Source: JBLIOB01 sp047639575
Lineage (GTDB): Bacteria > Bacteroidota > Bacteroidia > Flavobacteriales_D > Parvicellaceae
Length of the DNA stretch: 64,000 bases
Direction: 5' to 3'
NCBI GenBank assembly: GCA_047639575.1
Contig: JBLIOB010000001.1
Coordinates: forward strand, 1 to 64,000
Below are positions 51,920 to 61,358 of the stretch, one piece after another; position 1 is the stretch's first letter, and every line of letters starts with the position of its first letter. The notes beneath the pieces were generated by a model. The model was not told the origin of the DNA. It ran no database searches and was given only the letters and a program-made list of their open reading frames with translations. The position numbers and the translations under genes were made by a program.

Positions 51920-51939
51920 AAATGCGTCCAAACGCATTT
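51920..51939 (-). terminator. terminator after the symporter gene
   Basis: On the minus strand AAATGCGT / ACGCATTT with a 4-nt loop is followed by TTTG, 32 nt past the stop of 51972-53702. Confidence 0.7.
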
Positions 51940-51971
51940 GAATAACTTAAAATCTTCGGATTTGTTACAGA

Positions 51972-53702
51972 TTAATCCAAATCCTCAAGGGGTGGGACCT
52001 CCAATTCTCCCTCGCTTTTAGCAATAATTGTAGCTACCGTAGCATCTCCAGTTACATTAACTACTGTTCTGCACATATCTAAGATTCTATCAATCGGTAA
52101 AATAATAGCGATCCAAGCAGGATTCAATCCTATCGATTCTAGCACAATCATTAACATAACTATTCCAGCACTAGGAACGGCCGCAGAGCCAATTGACGCT
52201 AATGTTGCCATTCCCATAATGGTAACTTGGTGTCCGATGCTCAAATCAATACCGTGCATTTGTGCTAAAAAGATAGCAGCAACTGCTTGATACAAACTAG
52301 TCCCATCCATATTAACGGTGGCTCCAATAGGTAAAACAAAGCTGGATATTTTCTTCTTTACTCCAATTCGATCTTCAACACATTCTATAGTTACTGGTAA
52401 TGTGGCAGCACTGGAGCTAGTTGAAAATGCCATGAACTGAGCCGGACTGATTCTTTTGAAAAATCCAGTATAGGTTATTTTTTTCTTCGCTACAATTAGC
52501 ATGGTCACGGGATAAATAACAAATACCATCAATATCAAACCTCCAAGAACCGTCAGTGTATACTTTCCAAGTAAAATGAAGATTCCTCCCATTTCCTGGG
52601 GGGAACTGGCCATTTTGGTCATCAACCCTGCCATTAAACAGAAAACGAAAAATGGAGCATATTTCATAATAATGTCAACCATTTTTACGAAAATATCGTT
52701 GGCACCTTGCACAAAGGAATCGACACCTTTCATCCGTTCTTTTGGCAACATTCCCATCACTATTCCAAAGAAGATTGCAAAGAAGATAACTTGCAGCATG
52801 GCCGCTTCGCCAAGCGATACAAAAATGTTTTCAGGAACTACTTCCACTAGCGCATTTAATGGCCCTTTACCTGTGCTTTTCTTTTTCTTCTCGGCAAATT
52901 TTGCAACGCTTTCTTTAACATCTTGCGGTACATTTTGTCTTTCTGACCTAACTTGCGCCACAAGTGCTTGCACGGATTCGTCTTCTACTAATCGCTGATC
53001 TCCTAAAATTTCTTTATTATTTTCTCCTGCCCACAATTCATAATCAATTCGATATTTGTTCATGGCATGCTTGTCTAATCCCTTTCCAGGGGCAAAAGTA
53101 TTAACCAAAAGCAACCCTATCGTAACCGCGAAAACCGTTGTAATTAAGTACATCCCTAGGGTTTTACCTCCTAGTTTTCCAAGTTTAGACATATCTGCCA
53201 AGCTAGACACACCAACAATTATTGAAAACAGTACTAATGGTATCGCTATAAACTTTAACAGCCGGATAAAAATGGTTCCCCATGGACTAATCCAATCTGC
53301 CGTGATATTAGTCATCGAATTAAGTCCAGACCCTTTATAGGAAAATTGAAATTCCGTAACATTCTTGTCTAGACCAAGTCTACAGACTAAAAAAGCTCCT
53401 TTAGAATGATCTAAAGGGTCGATCCAATCCCTTTTCATAATTGGCACAATTTTACCTTCTTGATCATAGAGCATAATGCTTGATGTTTTTGCTTGATCGA
53501 AGTCGGCAATTTGAATCATATGATCTTTGAGCAGCGTAATGGTAGAATCTTCAATTTCCATTGGAGTTACTGTCACATTAGCCACATCGCCCTCAACCAT
53601 ACCGCCAAAGAAACCTCCGGCTACCATGCTCCAAACAATACCAAGTATTAATGCAATAATGATCTTCCAATGAAGTGCTATTTTCTTTTTACCCTTACTC
53701 AT
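51972..53702 (-). CDS. dicarboxylate/amino-acid:cation symporter (DAACS family)
   Basis: 576 residues, about 140 longer than GltP-type proteins. It has the DAACS core: [20 protein letters not shown], the serine-rich hairpin [36 protein letters not shown] and the substrate-binding end [20 protein letters not shown] with the NVTGD motif. The extra length comes from a periplasmic segment after TM1 (about 30-125) and a charged insert (about 215-300). It probably imports glutamate, aspartate or C4-dicarboxylates with Na or H. Its start overlaps the aroC stop by 4 nt. Confidence 0.93.
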   Translation of the reverse strand: MSKGKKKIALHWKIIIALILGIVWSMVAGGFFGGMVEGDVANVTVTPMEIEDSTITLLKDHMIQIADFDQAKTSSIMLYDQEGKIVPIMKRDWIDPLDHSKGAFLVCRLGLDKNVTEFQFSYKGSGLNSMTNITADWISPWGTIFIRLLKFIAIPLVLFSIIVGVSSLADMSKLGKLGGKTLGMYLITTVFAVTIGLLLVNTFAPGKGLDKHAMNKYRIDYELWAGENNKEILGDQRLVEDESVQALVAQVRSERQNVPQDVKESVAKFAEKKKKSTGKGPLNALVEVVPENIFVSLGEAAMLQVIFFAIFFGIVMGMLPKERMKGVDSFVQGANDIFVKMVDIIMKYAPFFVFCLMAGLMTKMASSPQEMGGIFILLGKYTLTVLGGLILMVFVIYPVTMLIVAKKKITYTGFFKRISPAQFMAFSTSSSAATLPVTIECVEDRIGVKKKISSFVLPIGATVNMDGTSLYQAVAAIFLAQMHGIDLSIGHQVTIMGMATLASIGSAAVPSAGIVMLMIVLESIGLNPAWIAIILPIDRILDMCRTVVNVTGDATVATIIAKSEGELEVPPLEDLD

Positions 53703-54778
53703 AATTTTATCGTTCTACTTCTTAAAAGATGATCAACTAATACGATTGCAGACATGGCTTCTACTATTGGTACTGCTCTTGGCACAACACATGGGTCGTG
53801 TCTTCCTTTGCCAGTTACCGTAACTTCATTCCCGGCAATGTCTACAGAAGACTGGTCTTGCATAATTGTTGCAACAGGCTTAAATGCCACATTGAAATAA
53901 ATGTCTTCACCATTACTAATTCCTCCCTGAATACCTCCAGATCTATTAGATGTGGTTGATACTTTCTCGGATTCAGCTTGAAACAGGTCATTGTGAGCTG
54001 ATCCTTTCATTTTGGTTCCTTCGAAGCCTGAACCATATTCAAAGCCTTTAACTGCATTAATACTCAGCATCGCTTTGCCCAGGTCTGCATGCAACTTGTC
54101 AAAAACAGGAGCTCCAAGTCCAACTGGTGATCCTTTAATTACGCAAGACACAACTCCACCCACCGTATCGCCAGCTTTTCGAATCTCTTTAATGAAATTA
54201 ATCATCTCCTCTGCAAATTCAGAGTCAGGGGTACGAAGTATATTATTTTCGCTGTTGGATAGGTCATACGCAGTATAATCTGACGGCAACTTATGTGGTC
54301 CAACTGCTGAAACAAAAGCTTGAACGCTCATGTTATAATGTGCTAAAATCTGCTTACCTACGGCTCCGGCTACAACCCTGCAAACAGTTTCTCTTGCTGA
54401 AGACCGACCACCTCCGCGATAATCTCTTACCCCGTATTTCTCTTGGTAGGTGAAATCAGCATGTGAAGGTCTAAATTGATCTTTTATATGGGCGTAGTCT
54501 TTTGATTTCTGGTTTTCGTTTCGAATAATAAAACCAATCGGTGTTCCAGTGGTTGTTCCTTCAAATATTCCGGATAAAAACTCTACAGAATCCCCTTCTT
54601 TTCGTTGGGTAACGATTTCACTTTGACCGGGCTTTCTTCTATCTAGTTCATTCTGGACAAATGCTAAATCTATTTTCAAACCTGCCGGACATCCATCAAT
54701 AACTCCACCTAGTGCAGCACCGTGTGATTCACCAAATGATGTTAACCTAAATATTTCTCCAAATGAATTTCCAGCCAT
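53699..54778 (-). CDS. aroC: chorismate synthase
   Basis: 359 residues, the normal length. It converts EPSP to chorismate with reduced FMN. Signature segments: [39 protein letters not shown] and [19 protein letters not shown], plus [17 protein letters not shown] near the C-terminus. Divergent from the gene at 54866 with an 87-nt shared gap. Confidence 0.97.
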   Translation of the reverse strand: MAGNSFGEIFRLTSFGESHGAALGGVIDGCPAGLKIDLAFVQNELDRRKPGQSEIVTQRKEGDSVEFLSGIFEGTTTGTPIGFIIRNENQKSKDYAHIKDQFRPSHADFTYQEKYGVRDYRGGGRSSARETVCRVVAGAVGKQILAHYNMSVQAFVSAVGPHKLPSDYTAYDLSNSENNILRTPDSEFAEEMINFIKEIRKAGDTVGGVVSCVIKGSPVGLGAPVFDKLHADLGKAMLSINAVKGFEYGSGFEGTKMKGSAHNDLFQAESEKVSTTSNRSGGIQGGISNGEDIYFNVAFKPVATIMQDQSSVDIAGNEVTVTGKGRHDPCVVPRAVPIVEAMSAIVLVDHLLRSRTIKL

Positions 54779-54865
54779 AGATAGGATAAAAATAGCACCT
54801 AGTTTTCAGCTAAACTAACATTGCTACATTTTTAATAAAACAGATAAAGTCTGTACCTTCGGTTC

Positions 54866-55462
54866 ATGGATGACGAATCACTTAGCAATTCTTTTATTGA
54901 TACAGATATCTGTGTGGAATTCCACTGCGACAGCACAGGACAACCGTTTCAATTTTGTATCGAGTGCGAAAGCGAATTAATTGAATCCAATAAGCATTAT
55001 TTCATCGAGAAAGCGGTACGTAAATATCCTGACTCAGATAAAACATTAACGATCTTCGAGTTCGCTATTTGCCAGGAATGTATATATACCAGACAACAGG
55101 AGTTAAGTGAAGATTCAGAAGAAGCTTTGGCAAATTTCTATGCTGGAAAGACTATCACCAAACCACCGTTTCTACATAAGGGGTTTGAAAGTTTGTACAT
55201 CAGTAGCTCGTTAGAAACCTGCGCGTTTTCTGGGAAACCGTTAGAAGACAGTCAGGAATACCAAATCGTTGGTGAGTTTAATGGAAAGCAAATGAGACTC
55301 AGCAACTTTCCATTTGCAATTTCAGGAGAGCAAATTGAGGCGATTTCCGAGATTTTATCTGAAGAAACTAAAGGCGGCTTTGACGACTTTATTGGCAAAC
55401 ACTTTAGCGGACCTCCTGAATTCCAAGAACTTTGGGAAAAACCAAAAGTGATTCTTGTTTGA
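54866..55462 (+). CDS. unrecognised protein with CxxC pairs
   Basis: 198 residues, acidic, no signal peptide. Cys pairs in FCIECESEL and ICQECIY, and a single Cys in CAFSGKPL, suggest a zinc site in the first half. The rest is Glu-rich and helical. I recognise no family; the same kind of short cytoplasmic protein is common in marine flavobacteria. It is 87 nt from divergent aroC. Confidence 0.75.
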   Translation: MDDESLSNSFIDTDICVEFHCDSTGQPFQFCIECESELIESNKHYFIEKAVRKYPDSDKTLTIFEFAICQECIYTRQQELSEDSEEALANFYAGKTITKPPFLHKGFESLYISSSLETCAFSGKPLEDSQEYQIVGEFNGKQMRLSNFPFAISGEQIEAISEILSEETKGGFDDFIGKHFSGPPEFQELWEKPKVILV

Positions 55463-55561
55463 TAAACATACAGGATTTTCTTTGATTTCACTTGTCAAAT
55501 AGTACCTTCGTGATTCATTACCCTCCGCAAAAAGTAAAGAACATAATTATAGAACATTAGT

Positions 55562-56200
55562 ATGGACTATCCAGCTCCGTGGAAACTTAATGGCGAAGGA
55601 ATTATTCTGACCTATAGCTTTAATAAAAATTGGATTTTAGAGAACGGATTCGTTCCCGCTCATTTGCATTATAAATTCAAAGGCGGATTATCTTTTGTGA
55701 TGATCGTTGATTATAAGGAATCAGATTGTGGACCTTATCAAGAGCTGGTATTTATTCCAGGGCTTTTCAATATTGAAGGGAAGTATCAGTTAATGATTAC
55801 CAAAACCTACGTGAATTCTGAAGAGAGTAAAGTTGCTGGCAGATCCAATTGGGGGATTCCAAAAGAATTAGCAGAACTTAATTGGAAGAAAGACGGTTCT
55901 ACAGTTCTGTTTAACGCAAAGATCAACGATAACAAGTTTTTCGAGACACAAATTCAGTCCAATTCCATCGCGTTTCCAGTAAATAACACACTGATTCCTT
56001 TTAAGTTTTATCAAGAATTGGAAGAAAACTCATTTTTATTTCAACCAAAAGGCAGAGGAAGAGCTACTTCTGCTAAAGTTAAAGGAACGAGAAGCGTTCA
56101 AACGAAGTTTCCTGATTTATCTAATGGAAAATATATCAACTGCCTTCATATTAAGAACTTCAATTTGTCTCTTCCTAAATCAGAAATAAAAGGGATTTAA
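55562..56200 (+). CDS. acetoacetate-decarboxylase-like protein
   Basis: 212 residues, shorter than classic ADC (about 245). The beta-cone fold pattern is seen in GLSFVMIVDYKES, YQELVFIPGLFNIEGKYQLM and the AGRSNWGIPKELAEL segment, where the Lys aligns with the Schiff-base lysine region of ADC (GxPKxxA). Decarboxylase activity is not certain, as family members vary. Its last 21 nt overlap the convergent DUF2279 gene. Confidence 0.8.
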   Translation: MDYPAPWKLNGEGIILTYSFNKNWILENGFVPAHLHYKFKGGLSFVMIVDYKESDCGPYQELVFIPGLFNIEGKYQLMITKTYVNSEESKVAGRSNWGIPKELAELNWKKDGSTVLFNAKINDNKFFETQIQSNSIAFPVNNTLIPFKFYQELEENSFLFQPKGRGRATSAKVKGTRSVQTKFPDLSNGKYINCLHIKNFNLSLPKSEIKGI

Positions 56201-57130
56201 CCGAACGCCATTTTTTGAAAACTCTAAAGCTGGCGCAGGAATTTTTATAAAACCGAAAGTCCCGAAGAAAGCTTTCAAGAAACCACTTTTTAGTTTCTTT
56301 TGGTACTTACCAGATCCTATTTTAGTTAAATCTGCATCAAGGCTCAAGTACCACTGACGATGTCTATCTAATCCTTTACACCAGGCATTTCCATTACAAT
56401 ATAAATCCGGGTTTTTAGTTCCGCTTATCATTTGAGTCGCCCCATACCCGATCGCTACATTTAACCAACCTGGAAACCTCTGGTTTTCTTTGAACGCGAA
56501 TGACTTCAAGTTAAAAGAAAGCCAATAAGTTTGGCCGTTATAATCTTTTAATAATCGCTCACCAACTGTACTTCCTAAAGCGTTAGGTCTAAAGCCAGCG
56601 TAATCAGTTAAGTGAGCTGAAAATTTCATTTTTATTCGCTGATCATCCCACAGTAATTCTTGCGCTACTACAAGGCCAGTGCCCGCTACATTGGCAACCA
56701 TGTCTCCAATACTGAAACCCCATCCAGTTGAAAATGCATCTAATGTTTCTAAGCCTGTTTGATAAAGCAAACCCAAACCAGCGCCATACCAGATCGCTCT
56801 TTTTCTCTTAGCTCCAGTCCACTGTAAGGCTTTTACTCCAGCGTATCCTATATAGTACGCAGTTAACGTATGGCCCACTTTGTCCATTTGTAGCCATTCC
56901 GCATTATCATTAAATAAATGAAATGATGATCTTGGATATTGGGAGTACCAAACTTGATTTAATGCGAGAAGTGATCCAGCTGTTCCAATAGTTTCAATTG
57001 CCACCACTCCGGCCAGTCTCTTTTTATTTATCGTATCTGGAAAATCAAAAAAAGACTGGGAACTACCTCCAACAGAGATTAATAATGCGATTATAACAAG
57101 TACCAACTTCACAAAGTAAAGGTAGAGCAA
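56180..57130 (-). CDS. DUF2279 outer-membrane-type protein
   Basis: 316 residues. Signal peptide YFVKLVLVIIALLISVGGSS, then the DUF2279 (YfiM-like) block: DKVGHTLTAYYIGYAGVKAL, ETLDAFSTGWGFSIGDMVAN and GTGLVVAQELLWDDQ. The C-terminal half has alternating-residue strands that could be membrane associated. The role is unknown; related proteins sit in the outer membrane or periplasm. It overlaps the ADC-like gene at its 3' end and diverges from 57168. Confidence 0.82.
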   Translation of the reverse strand: MLYLYFVKLVLVIIALLISVGGSSQSFFDFPDTINKKRLAGVVAIETIGTAGSLLALNQVWYSQYPRSSFHLFNDNAEWLQMDKVGHTLTAYYIGYAGVKALQWTGAKRKRAIWYGAGLGLLYQTGLETLDAFSTGWGFSIGDMVANVAGTGLVVAQELLWDDQRIKMKFSAHLTDYAGFRPNALGSTVGERLLKDYNGQTYWLSFNLKSFAFKENQRFPGWLNVAIGYGATQMISGTKNPDLYCNGNAWCKGLDRHRQWYLSLDADLTKIGSGKYQKKLKSGFLKAFFGTFGFIKIPAPALEFSKNGVRLNPFYF

Positions 57131-57167
57131 TTCTCAGTACTATTTTTTTTACTTACTTTTCGTTTTC

Positions 57168-57848
57168 ATGAGCCCTAATCAACTTCGTTATGCCTTCACT
57201 TTTACAGGTGTTAGTATTGCAATATATTTATTGCTGACAACAATAATGATGTTCTTATACTACGGTGGCGATCGATTTAATCCAACATTAGAAGGTTACA
57301 ATTTTTTCGGTTCCTTTTTTAGTGATCTCGGAAGGACACACGGCTTTACTGGTAAATCAACCATTTGGACCTCAATTCCCTACATGTTTTCAATGGTTTT
57401 AATGGGAAGTGGTGTGGTCGTGTTTTTCAGAGTTCATAAAAACCTAGTGCCAGCTGGTAATAAATTGGTTGTTAAAATAACCACCATTTTAGGTACTATT
57501 TCTGGGTTAGGCTATATGGCCATTGCACTTACTCCATGGAACTTAGTGCCTAAAGCCCACATTTATAGTGTTTTCTCGTGCTTTACCGCTTTTATGATTT
57601 GTAGCTTTTTACTTTTTATTAGCATCAAACAACAGCCGAATTATCCAAAAATATTTGGAATTATTTTCCTTGCTTTTGGATTTTTTCTTGCGGCTTATAT
57701 CTTTTTCCTAATTTTAGGTCCTAGTACAGAATTTGAATCTGGAAGAATTGTTCAAGGATCTGGACAAAAACTGCTGATTTATACGCAATCGATTTTGATG
57801 ATAATCTGTTGCTATGGAGCTTACAAACACTCTGCCCGTTATGCGTAA
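57168..57848 (+). CDS. six-helix membrane protein, DUF998-like
   Basis: 226 residues with six hydrophobic helices (ITGVSIAIYLLL-type start; PYMFSMVLMGSGVVVFF; TTILGTISGLGYMAIAL; FTAFMICSFLLFISI; FGFFLAAYIFFLIL; LMIICCYGAY). The G-x-G pattern in helix 3 and the size fit DUF998, a family without known function. It overlaps the lipoprotein gene by 8 nt. Confidence 0.75.
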   Translation: MSPNQLRYAFTFTGVSIAIYLLLTTIMMFLYYGGDRFNPTLEGYNFFGSFFSDLGRTHGFTGKSTIWTSIPYMFSMVLMGSGVVVFFRVHKNLVPAGNKLVVKITTILGTISGLGYMAIALTPWNLVPKAHIYSVFSCFTAFMICSFLLFISIKQQPNYPKIFGIIFLAFGFFLAAYIFFLILGPSTEFESGRIVQGSGQKLLIYTQSILMIICCYGAYKHSARYA

Positions 57849-58359
57849 AATAATAATACCTATTCTAACCTCTCTGTTTCTATTTTCATGCTCTGCAGTT
57901 GAAAAGAAACCCGTTCACATATTAGTGAATGAAGAAATTTTAGACCCTCTTCAAATGTATCAGGATTTTGATCTAGAGCAATTACAAAATCTAACAGGGC
58001 TATCTGAACAAGATTCAGTTAATGTGAATTATGAGATTAATGGCAAAACCGTTTTATTCTCATTGATTAACCGAGGTAAAACTTCGGTTATTGTAGGGAA
58101 ACAACAAAACGTAAAAACGTCCGAAGGTGAGGATCAACAATATTATTTAGAGGGTACAGAATATAAAAACTTAACAATGGTTACTATCTCATTGCATGAA
58201 GAACATATTGTGAATACAGGCGATAAGTTTGAATTGGAAGTTGAATTTGAAGAATATGGAAATTATCTGGTGGGCTTTTTATATCACATGGAAAATGGTG
58301 GAACCGCAATTACTAATATCCGTTGGAAATATTCTGAAATATTTGATTTAGGCAAGTGA
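57841..58359 (+). CDS. small lipoprotein
   Basis: 172 residues from the ATG at 57841; the in-frame start at 57814 lies 27 nt earlier and would spoil the signal peptide. Lipobox FLFSCS (MRKIIIPILTSLFLFSCSAV), Cys at about 17. The mature protein is beta-rich and acidic (LEVEFEEYGNYLVGF), with no family recognised. It is translationally coupled on both sides: 8-nt overlap with the membrane protein and GTGA overlap with nth. Confidence 0.8.
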   Translation: MRKIIIPILTSLFLFSCSAVEKKPVHILVNEEILDPLQMYQDFDLEQLQNLTGLSEQDSVNVNYEINGKTVLFSLINRGKTSVIVGKQQNVKTSEGEDQQYYLEGTEYKNLTMVTISLHEEHIVNTGDKFELEVEFEEYGNYLVGFLYHMENGGTAITNIRWKYSEIFDLGK

Positions 58360-59006
58360 CAAAAAGTGAAAGCGTTGAATACGTTATTCGGGAGCTTGAG
58401 AACCTTTACCCCGAAACTCCAATTCCATTGGATCATAGTAATAATTATACTCTTCTCGTTGCAGTGCTTCTTTCTGCTCAGTGCACGGACGTTAGGGTAA
58501 ATAAAACGACCCCTGAATTATTTGCGCTAGCTGACAATCCTCATGATATGATCTTGGTGTCTACCGAAGAAATCAGGCAAATAATAAGACCATGTGGCTT
58601 GTCTCCAAGAAAGTCAAAAGCAATAACAGATCTATCTCATTTACTAATAGAGCATCACGAAGGCGAAGTTCCAGCCTCATTTGAAGCATTAGAAGCTTTA
58701 CCTGGCGTAGGACATAAAACAGCTTCGGTTGTTATGGCTCAAGCCTTTAAAGTCCCTGCTTTTCCGGTTGACACGCACATCCATCGGTTAATGTATAGAT
58801 GGAACTTAACCAATGGAAAAAATGTAGATCAGACGGAAAAGGATGCTAAAAGACTTTTCCCTAAAGAACTTTGGAATAAATTGCACCTGCAAATCATATT
58901 CTATGGGCGCGAATATTCTCCGGCACGTGGTTGCAAGTACGATGTTGATTTCATTACCAGAACAATAGGTAGGAAATCGGAAATTGATAAAATGAAACTG
59001 GATTAA
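58356..59006 (+). CDS. nth: endonuclease III-like DNA glycosylase lacking FeS cysteines
   Basis: 216 residues, starting with GTG in a GTGA overlap. Helix-hairpin-helix LEALPGVGHKTASVVMAQAF with the catalytic Lys near 120, and the catalytic Asp in PAFPVDTHIHRLMYRW near 138. It removes oxidised pyrimidines and nicks abasic sites. Unlike typical Nth, the C-terminal FeS-cluster cysteines (C-x6-C-x2-C-x5-C) are absent: the end reads FYGREYSPARGCKYDVDFIT with a single Cys. So it is a cluster-free variant, known in some bacterial lineages. It is followed with 1-nt overlap by the THI5-like gene. Confidence 0.9.
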   Translation: MTKSESVEYVIRELENLYPETPIPLDHSNNYTLLVAVLLSAQCTDVRVNKTTPELFALADNPHDMILVSTEEIRQIIRPCGLSPRKSKAITDLSHLLIEHHEGEVPASFEALEALPGVGHKTASVVMAQAFKVPAFPVDTHIHRLMYRWNLTNGKNVDQTEKDAKRLFPKELWNKLHLQIIFYGREYSPARGCKYDVDFITRTIGRKSEIDKMKLD

Positions 59007-59863
59007 TGAGTGATGTAATTCGCATAGGCGGTGTTCCTGAACATTTTAATCTTCCTTGGCATTTGGCGATGGAAGAAGGCTTATTTACTGATCAAGGTCT
59101 TGATGTTTCGTGGGAGGATTTCCCAGGAGGCACTGGAGCTATGGCTAGGGAATTGCGTCATGGTAAAATAGACGTTGCATTAATTCTTACGGAGGGTATC
59201 GTTGCGGATATTGTAAAAGGAAATAAAACTTCGATTGTAGGGTTTTATGTAAAGTCACCCCTAACCTGGGGAGTTCATACTTCAGCACATAACGACTTTC
59301 AGCAGCCAGAAGACATTAAAAACAAGTTGTTTGCTATAAGTAGATGGGGTTCTGGATCTCATTTAATGGCTTACGTATACGCAGAACAAAAAGGTTGGGT
59401 GCGAGATGATTTTGACTTTAGAGTAGTAGCTAATTTAAAAGGAGCTCGTGAAACGTTAGGTTATCAGGGAGCTAACCTATTTCTCTGGGAGAAGTTCACA
59501 ACTAAACCATTGGTCGATTCTGGTGAATTAAGACTCATTGACAGTATTAAAACTCCATGGCCATGTTTTGTTATTGCTGTCAGAAATGAAATTCTGGCCA
59601 CTCGACTTGACGATATTAAGTCATTAATTCAGATCATTAAGAAAAGGTCGGAGGTTTTTATGCAGCAATCCAGTGCAATTGAATTGATCTCCAATCGATA
59701 CGGTATTGAAAAAAAGGATGCTGAACAGTGGATGAATATGACTGAATGGGAAACTACAAATGATATTCATCCGGAGGTAATTCAAAAAGTACAAGACACA
59801 CTTCAGAACTTAGGCGTTATTTCAAATCAAATGAACTACGAAGACTTTTGCATTAGTCTTTAA
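59006..59863 (+). CDS. THI5/NMT1-like periplasmic-binding-fold protein, no signal peptide
   Basis: 285 residues, SsuA/THI5-type PBP2 fold: IRIGGVPEHFNLPWHLAMEE, GKIDVALILTEGIVADIVKG and FAISRWGSGSHLMAYVY. There is no signal peptide and no ABC transporter gene nearby, so it probably acts in the cytoplasm, like Ca3427-type or HMP-synthase-like proteins. The His and Cys needed for the THI5 suicide reaction are not obvious. It overlaps nth by 1 nt. Confidence 0.82.
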   Translation: MSDVIRIGGVPEHFNLPWHLAMEEGLFTDQGLDVSWEDFPGGTGAMARELRHGKIDVALILTEGIVADIVKGNKTSIVGFYVKSPLTWGVHTSAHNDFQQPEDIKNKLFAISRWGSGSHLMAYVYAEQKGWVRDDFDFRVVANLKGARETLGYQGANLFLWEKFTTKPLVDSGELRLIDSIKTPWPCFVIAVRNEILATRLDDIKSLIQIIKKRSEVFMQQSSAIELISNRYGIEKKDAEQWMNMTEWETTNDIHPEVIQKVQDTLQNLGVISNQMNYEDFCISL

Positions 59864-60086
59864 ACTCCTATTCTAGCTACCGATTCTCCCCTCAACTTCA
59901 ATTAATCTCATTAATCCATTTCTTTTTCACTATTTACAAAGTACGTATTACATTGTGACACTACCATTTTTAATACTTCATTGATTATAATTAACCACCC
60001 ACTAAAGTACGCATAATTTCAAAACAGTGTTTCACGGCCCATCGTCTCGAGCTAGGTTTACAATGTCAAACAAACACACAGACATT

Positions 60087-60788
60087 ATGAAAACTTTAAG
60101 AAACACAACAATGATTATAGCTATTCTTTTAACCGGATTATTCAGTAACCAACTATTCGCAAATACAGTTATTGGCGAATTAGAAAAAGAAAATCCGATT
60201 CAGAAAAAACGAGAGAAATTAAAGCAACTAAGAAAATTTAAAAGAAGTATCAATAAAAAATCCAACCTCGCGGGATTCTCTTACCATCAAAAAATGTACG
60301 TAGTTAATGCAGACATCTCAACAGTTTGGGAAGCTTATACGCAAGCTAAACCCACGGAAGTTTGGAAAGGACCTTTAAACACTTTCAAGAATTCTTATTC
60401 ACAGGCAGATGATACATTATATGACACAAATGATTCTCTAATTCCATCAATAGAATTGGGGATGGTATTTGAATTGAATTTGAGAGTCGCTAAGTTAATG
60501 GATGTAGCCGTTGCCTTTCAAATTACGGAACTTGATTCTACTAATAAGCTCATCGAATTCACTTATGGTAAAGACAACAAATCTCATGGAAGACAACGTA
60601 TAGTATTCATCGCGGACGGAGCTCAAACAATCATTGCTCATTACTCAAACTTTAAAAGTAGCAGCAAGTTTAGAGACAAGCATTTATATCCATTGTTTCA
60701 TGAGAGATGTATGGATGAGTTTCACGCTAACATGAACAAGTCTATCCTTAACGAACAAGTAACAGAACTATTAAGCTCATTAAAATAA
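60087..60788 (+). CDS. secreted SRPBCC-like protein
   Basis: 233 residues from the ATG at 60087 (MKTLRNTTMIIAILLTGLFS, cleavage after LFA); an in-frame start at 60027 would put 20 residues before the signal. The mature part starts with a basic helix (KENPIQKKREKLKQLRKFKR), then a START/SRPBCC-like ligand fold (YVVNADISTVWEAYTQAKPT; ELDSTNKLIEFTYG; TIIAHYSNFKSSSKF). The ligand is unknown. A terminator-like hairpin follows at 60801. Confidence 0.7.
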   Translation: MKTLRNTTMIIAILLTGLFSNQLFANTVIGELEKENPIQKKREKLKQLRKFKRSINKKSNLAGFSYHQKMYVVNADISTVWEAYTQAKPTEVWKGPLNTFKNSYSQADDTLYDTNDSLIPSIELGMVFELNLRVAKLMDVAVAFQITELDSTNKLIEFTYGKDNKSHGRQRIVFIADGAQTIIAHYSNFKSSSKFRDKHLYPLFHERCMDEFHANMNKSILNEQVTELLSSLK

Positions 60789-60800
60789 ACATAGGGATTA

Positions 60801-60845
60801 AGGTAGGTGGTTGATGTGTTTGTTTAACCTACCTCCCTTTGTTTG
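60801..60845 (+). terminator. hairpin after the SRPBCC-like gene
   Basis: AGGTAGG / CCTACCT with a 20-nt AT-rich loop, followed by CCCTTTGTTTGTTT. The T-tract is interrupted, so strength is moderate. Confidence 0.5.
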
Positions 60846-60911
60846 TTTAATTTTTTACCTCGGTACTAAATAGATCTCGAAGTAATCCAGTATAGCCCAC
60901 TGGAGAAATGA

Positions 60912-60939
60912 AGGCTTGACGTTTACGTCAGGCTTTTTG
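60912..60939 (+). terminator. intrinsic terminator
   Basis: GCTTGACG-TTTA-CGTCAGGC (one G-T pair) followed by TTTTTG. It is 125 nt past the SRPBCC-like gene and directly before an IS6-transposase-like scrap, so it may belong to a lost gene. Confidence 0.75.
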
Positions 60940-60952
60940 TTTCGAAATTTTA

Positions 60953-61042
60953 ATCAAAGCTGTTGAAGGGAATGGAGTGTCACAGATCATTAATATTGAC
61001 AAGAGTGGAGCAAACACATCCGCCATTGTTGCAAACCTTCAA
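60953..61042 (+). pseudogene. remnant of an IS6-family transposase
   Basis: The frame reads IKAVEGNGVSQIINIDKSGA followed by NTSAIVANLQ, which matches by memory the catalytic DKSGAN segment that follows the second strand of IS6-type DDE transposases (KITIDKSGANTSAI-like). About 30 codons are recognisable; the flanks are not. The rest of the gap 60843-61358 shows no gene. Confidence 0.5.
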
Positions 61043-61358
61043 TATCCTAAATGTTCTGGGAGTCTAGCCTCAAAAACAACGTTAGGAAACGAAACCTCCA
61101 CGCTAGGAAATTCAATGACTCCAGACTCCAATATATCACGTAAACTTCGGCACACATGAAAAATTTTCACACATAATAAATAAACGGTATGTCCATAACC
61201 TTTATTGAACCTTCACGTATATTGAAGAACGTGATTCTCAGTTTGTTTTCATTTCACTAATTTGAGTTGATTATATCCTGCAAAATCAACTGTAGAAAAC
61301 AAAGTCATTTGCAGTATAAGGATCACATTTTATTAATAATATTAATCATTACTATATT

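Noticed and set aside
60977..61159. Treating the 60-codon frame as an intact small gene
   Set aside because: It begins at a GTG in the middle of a transposase-like segment and loses similarity after about 22 codons, so it is a remnant.
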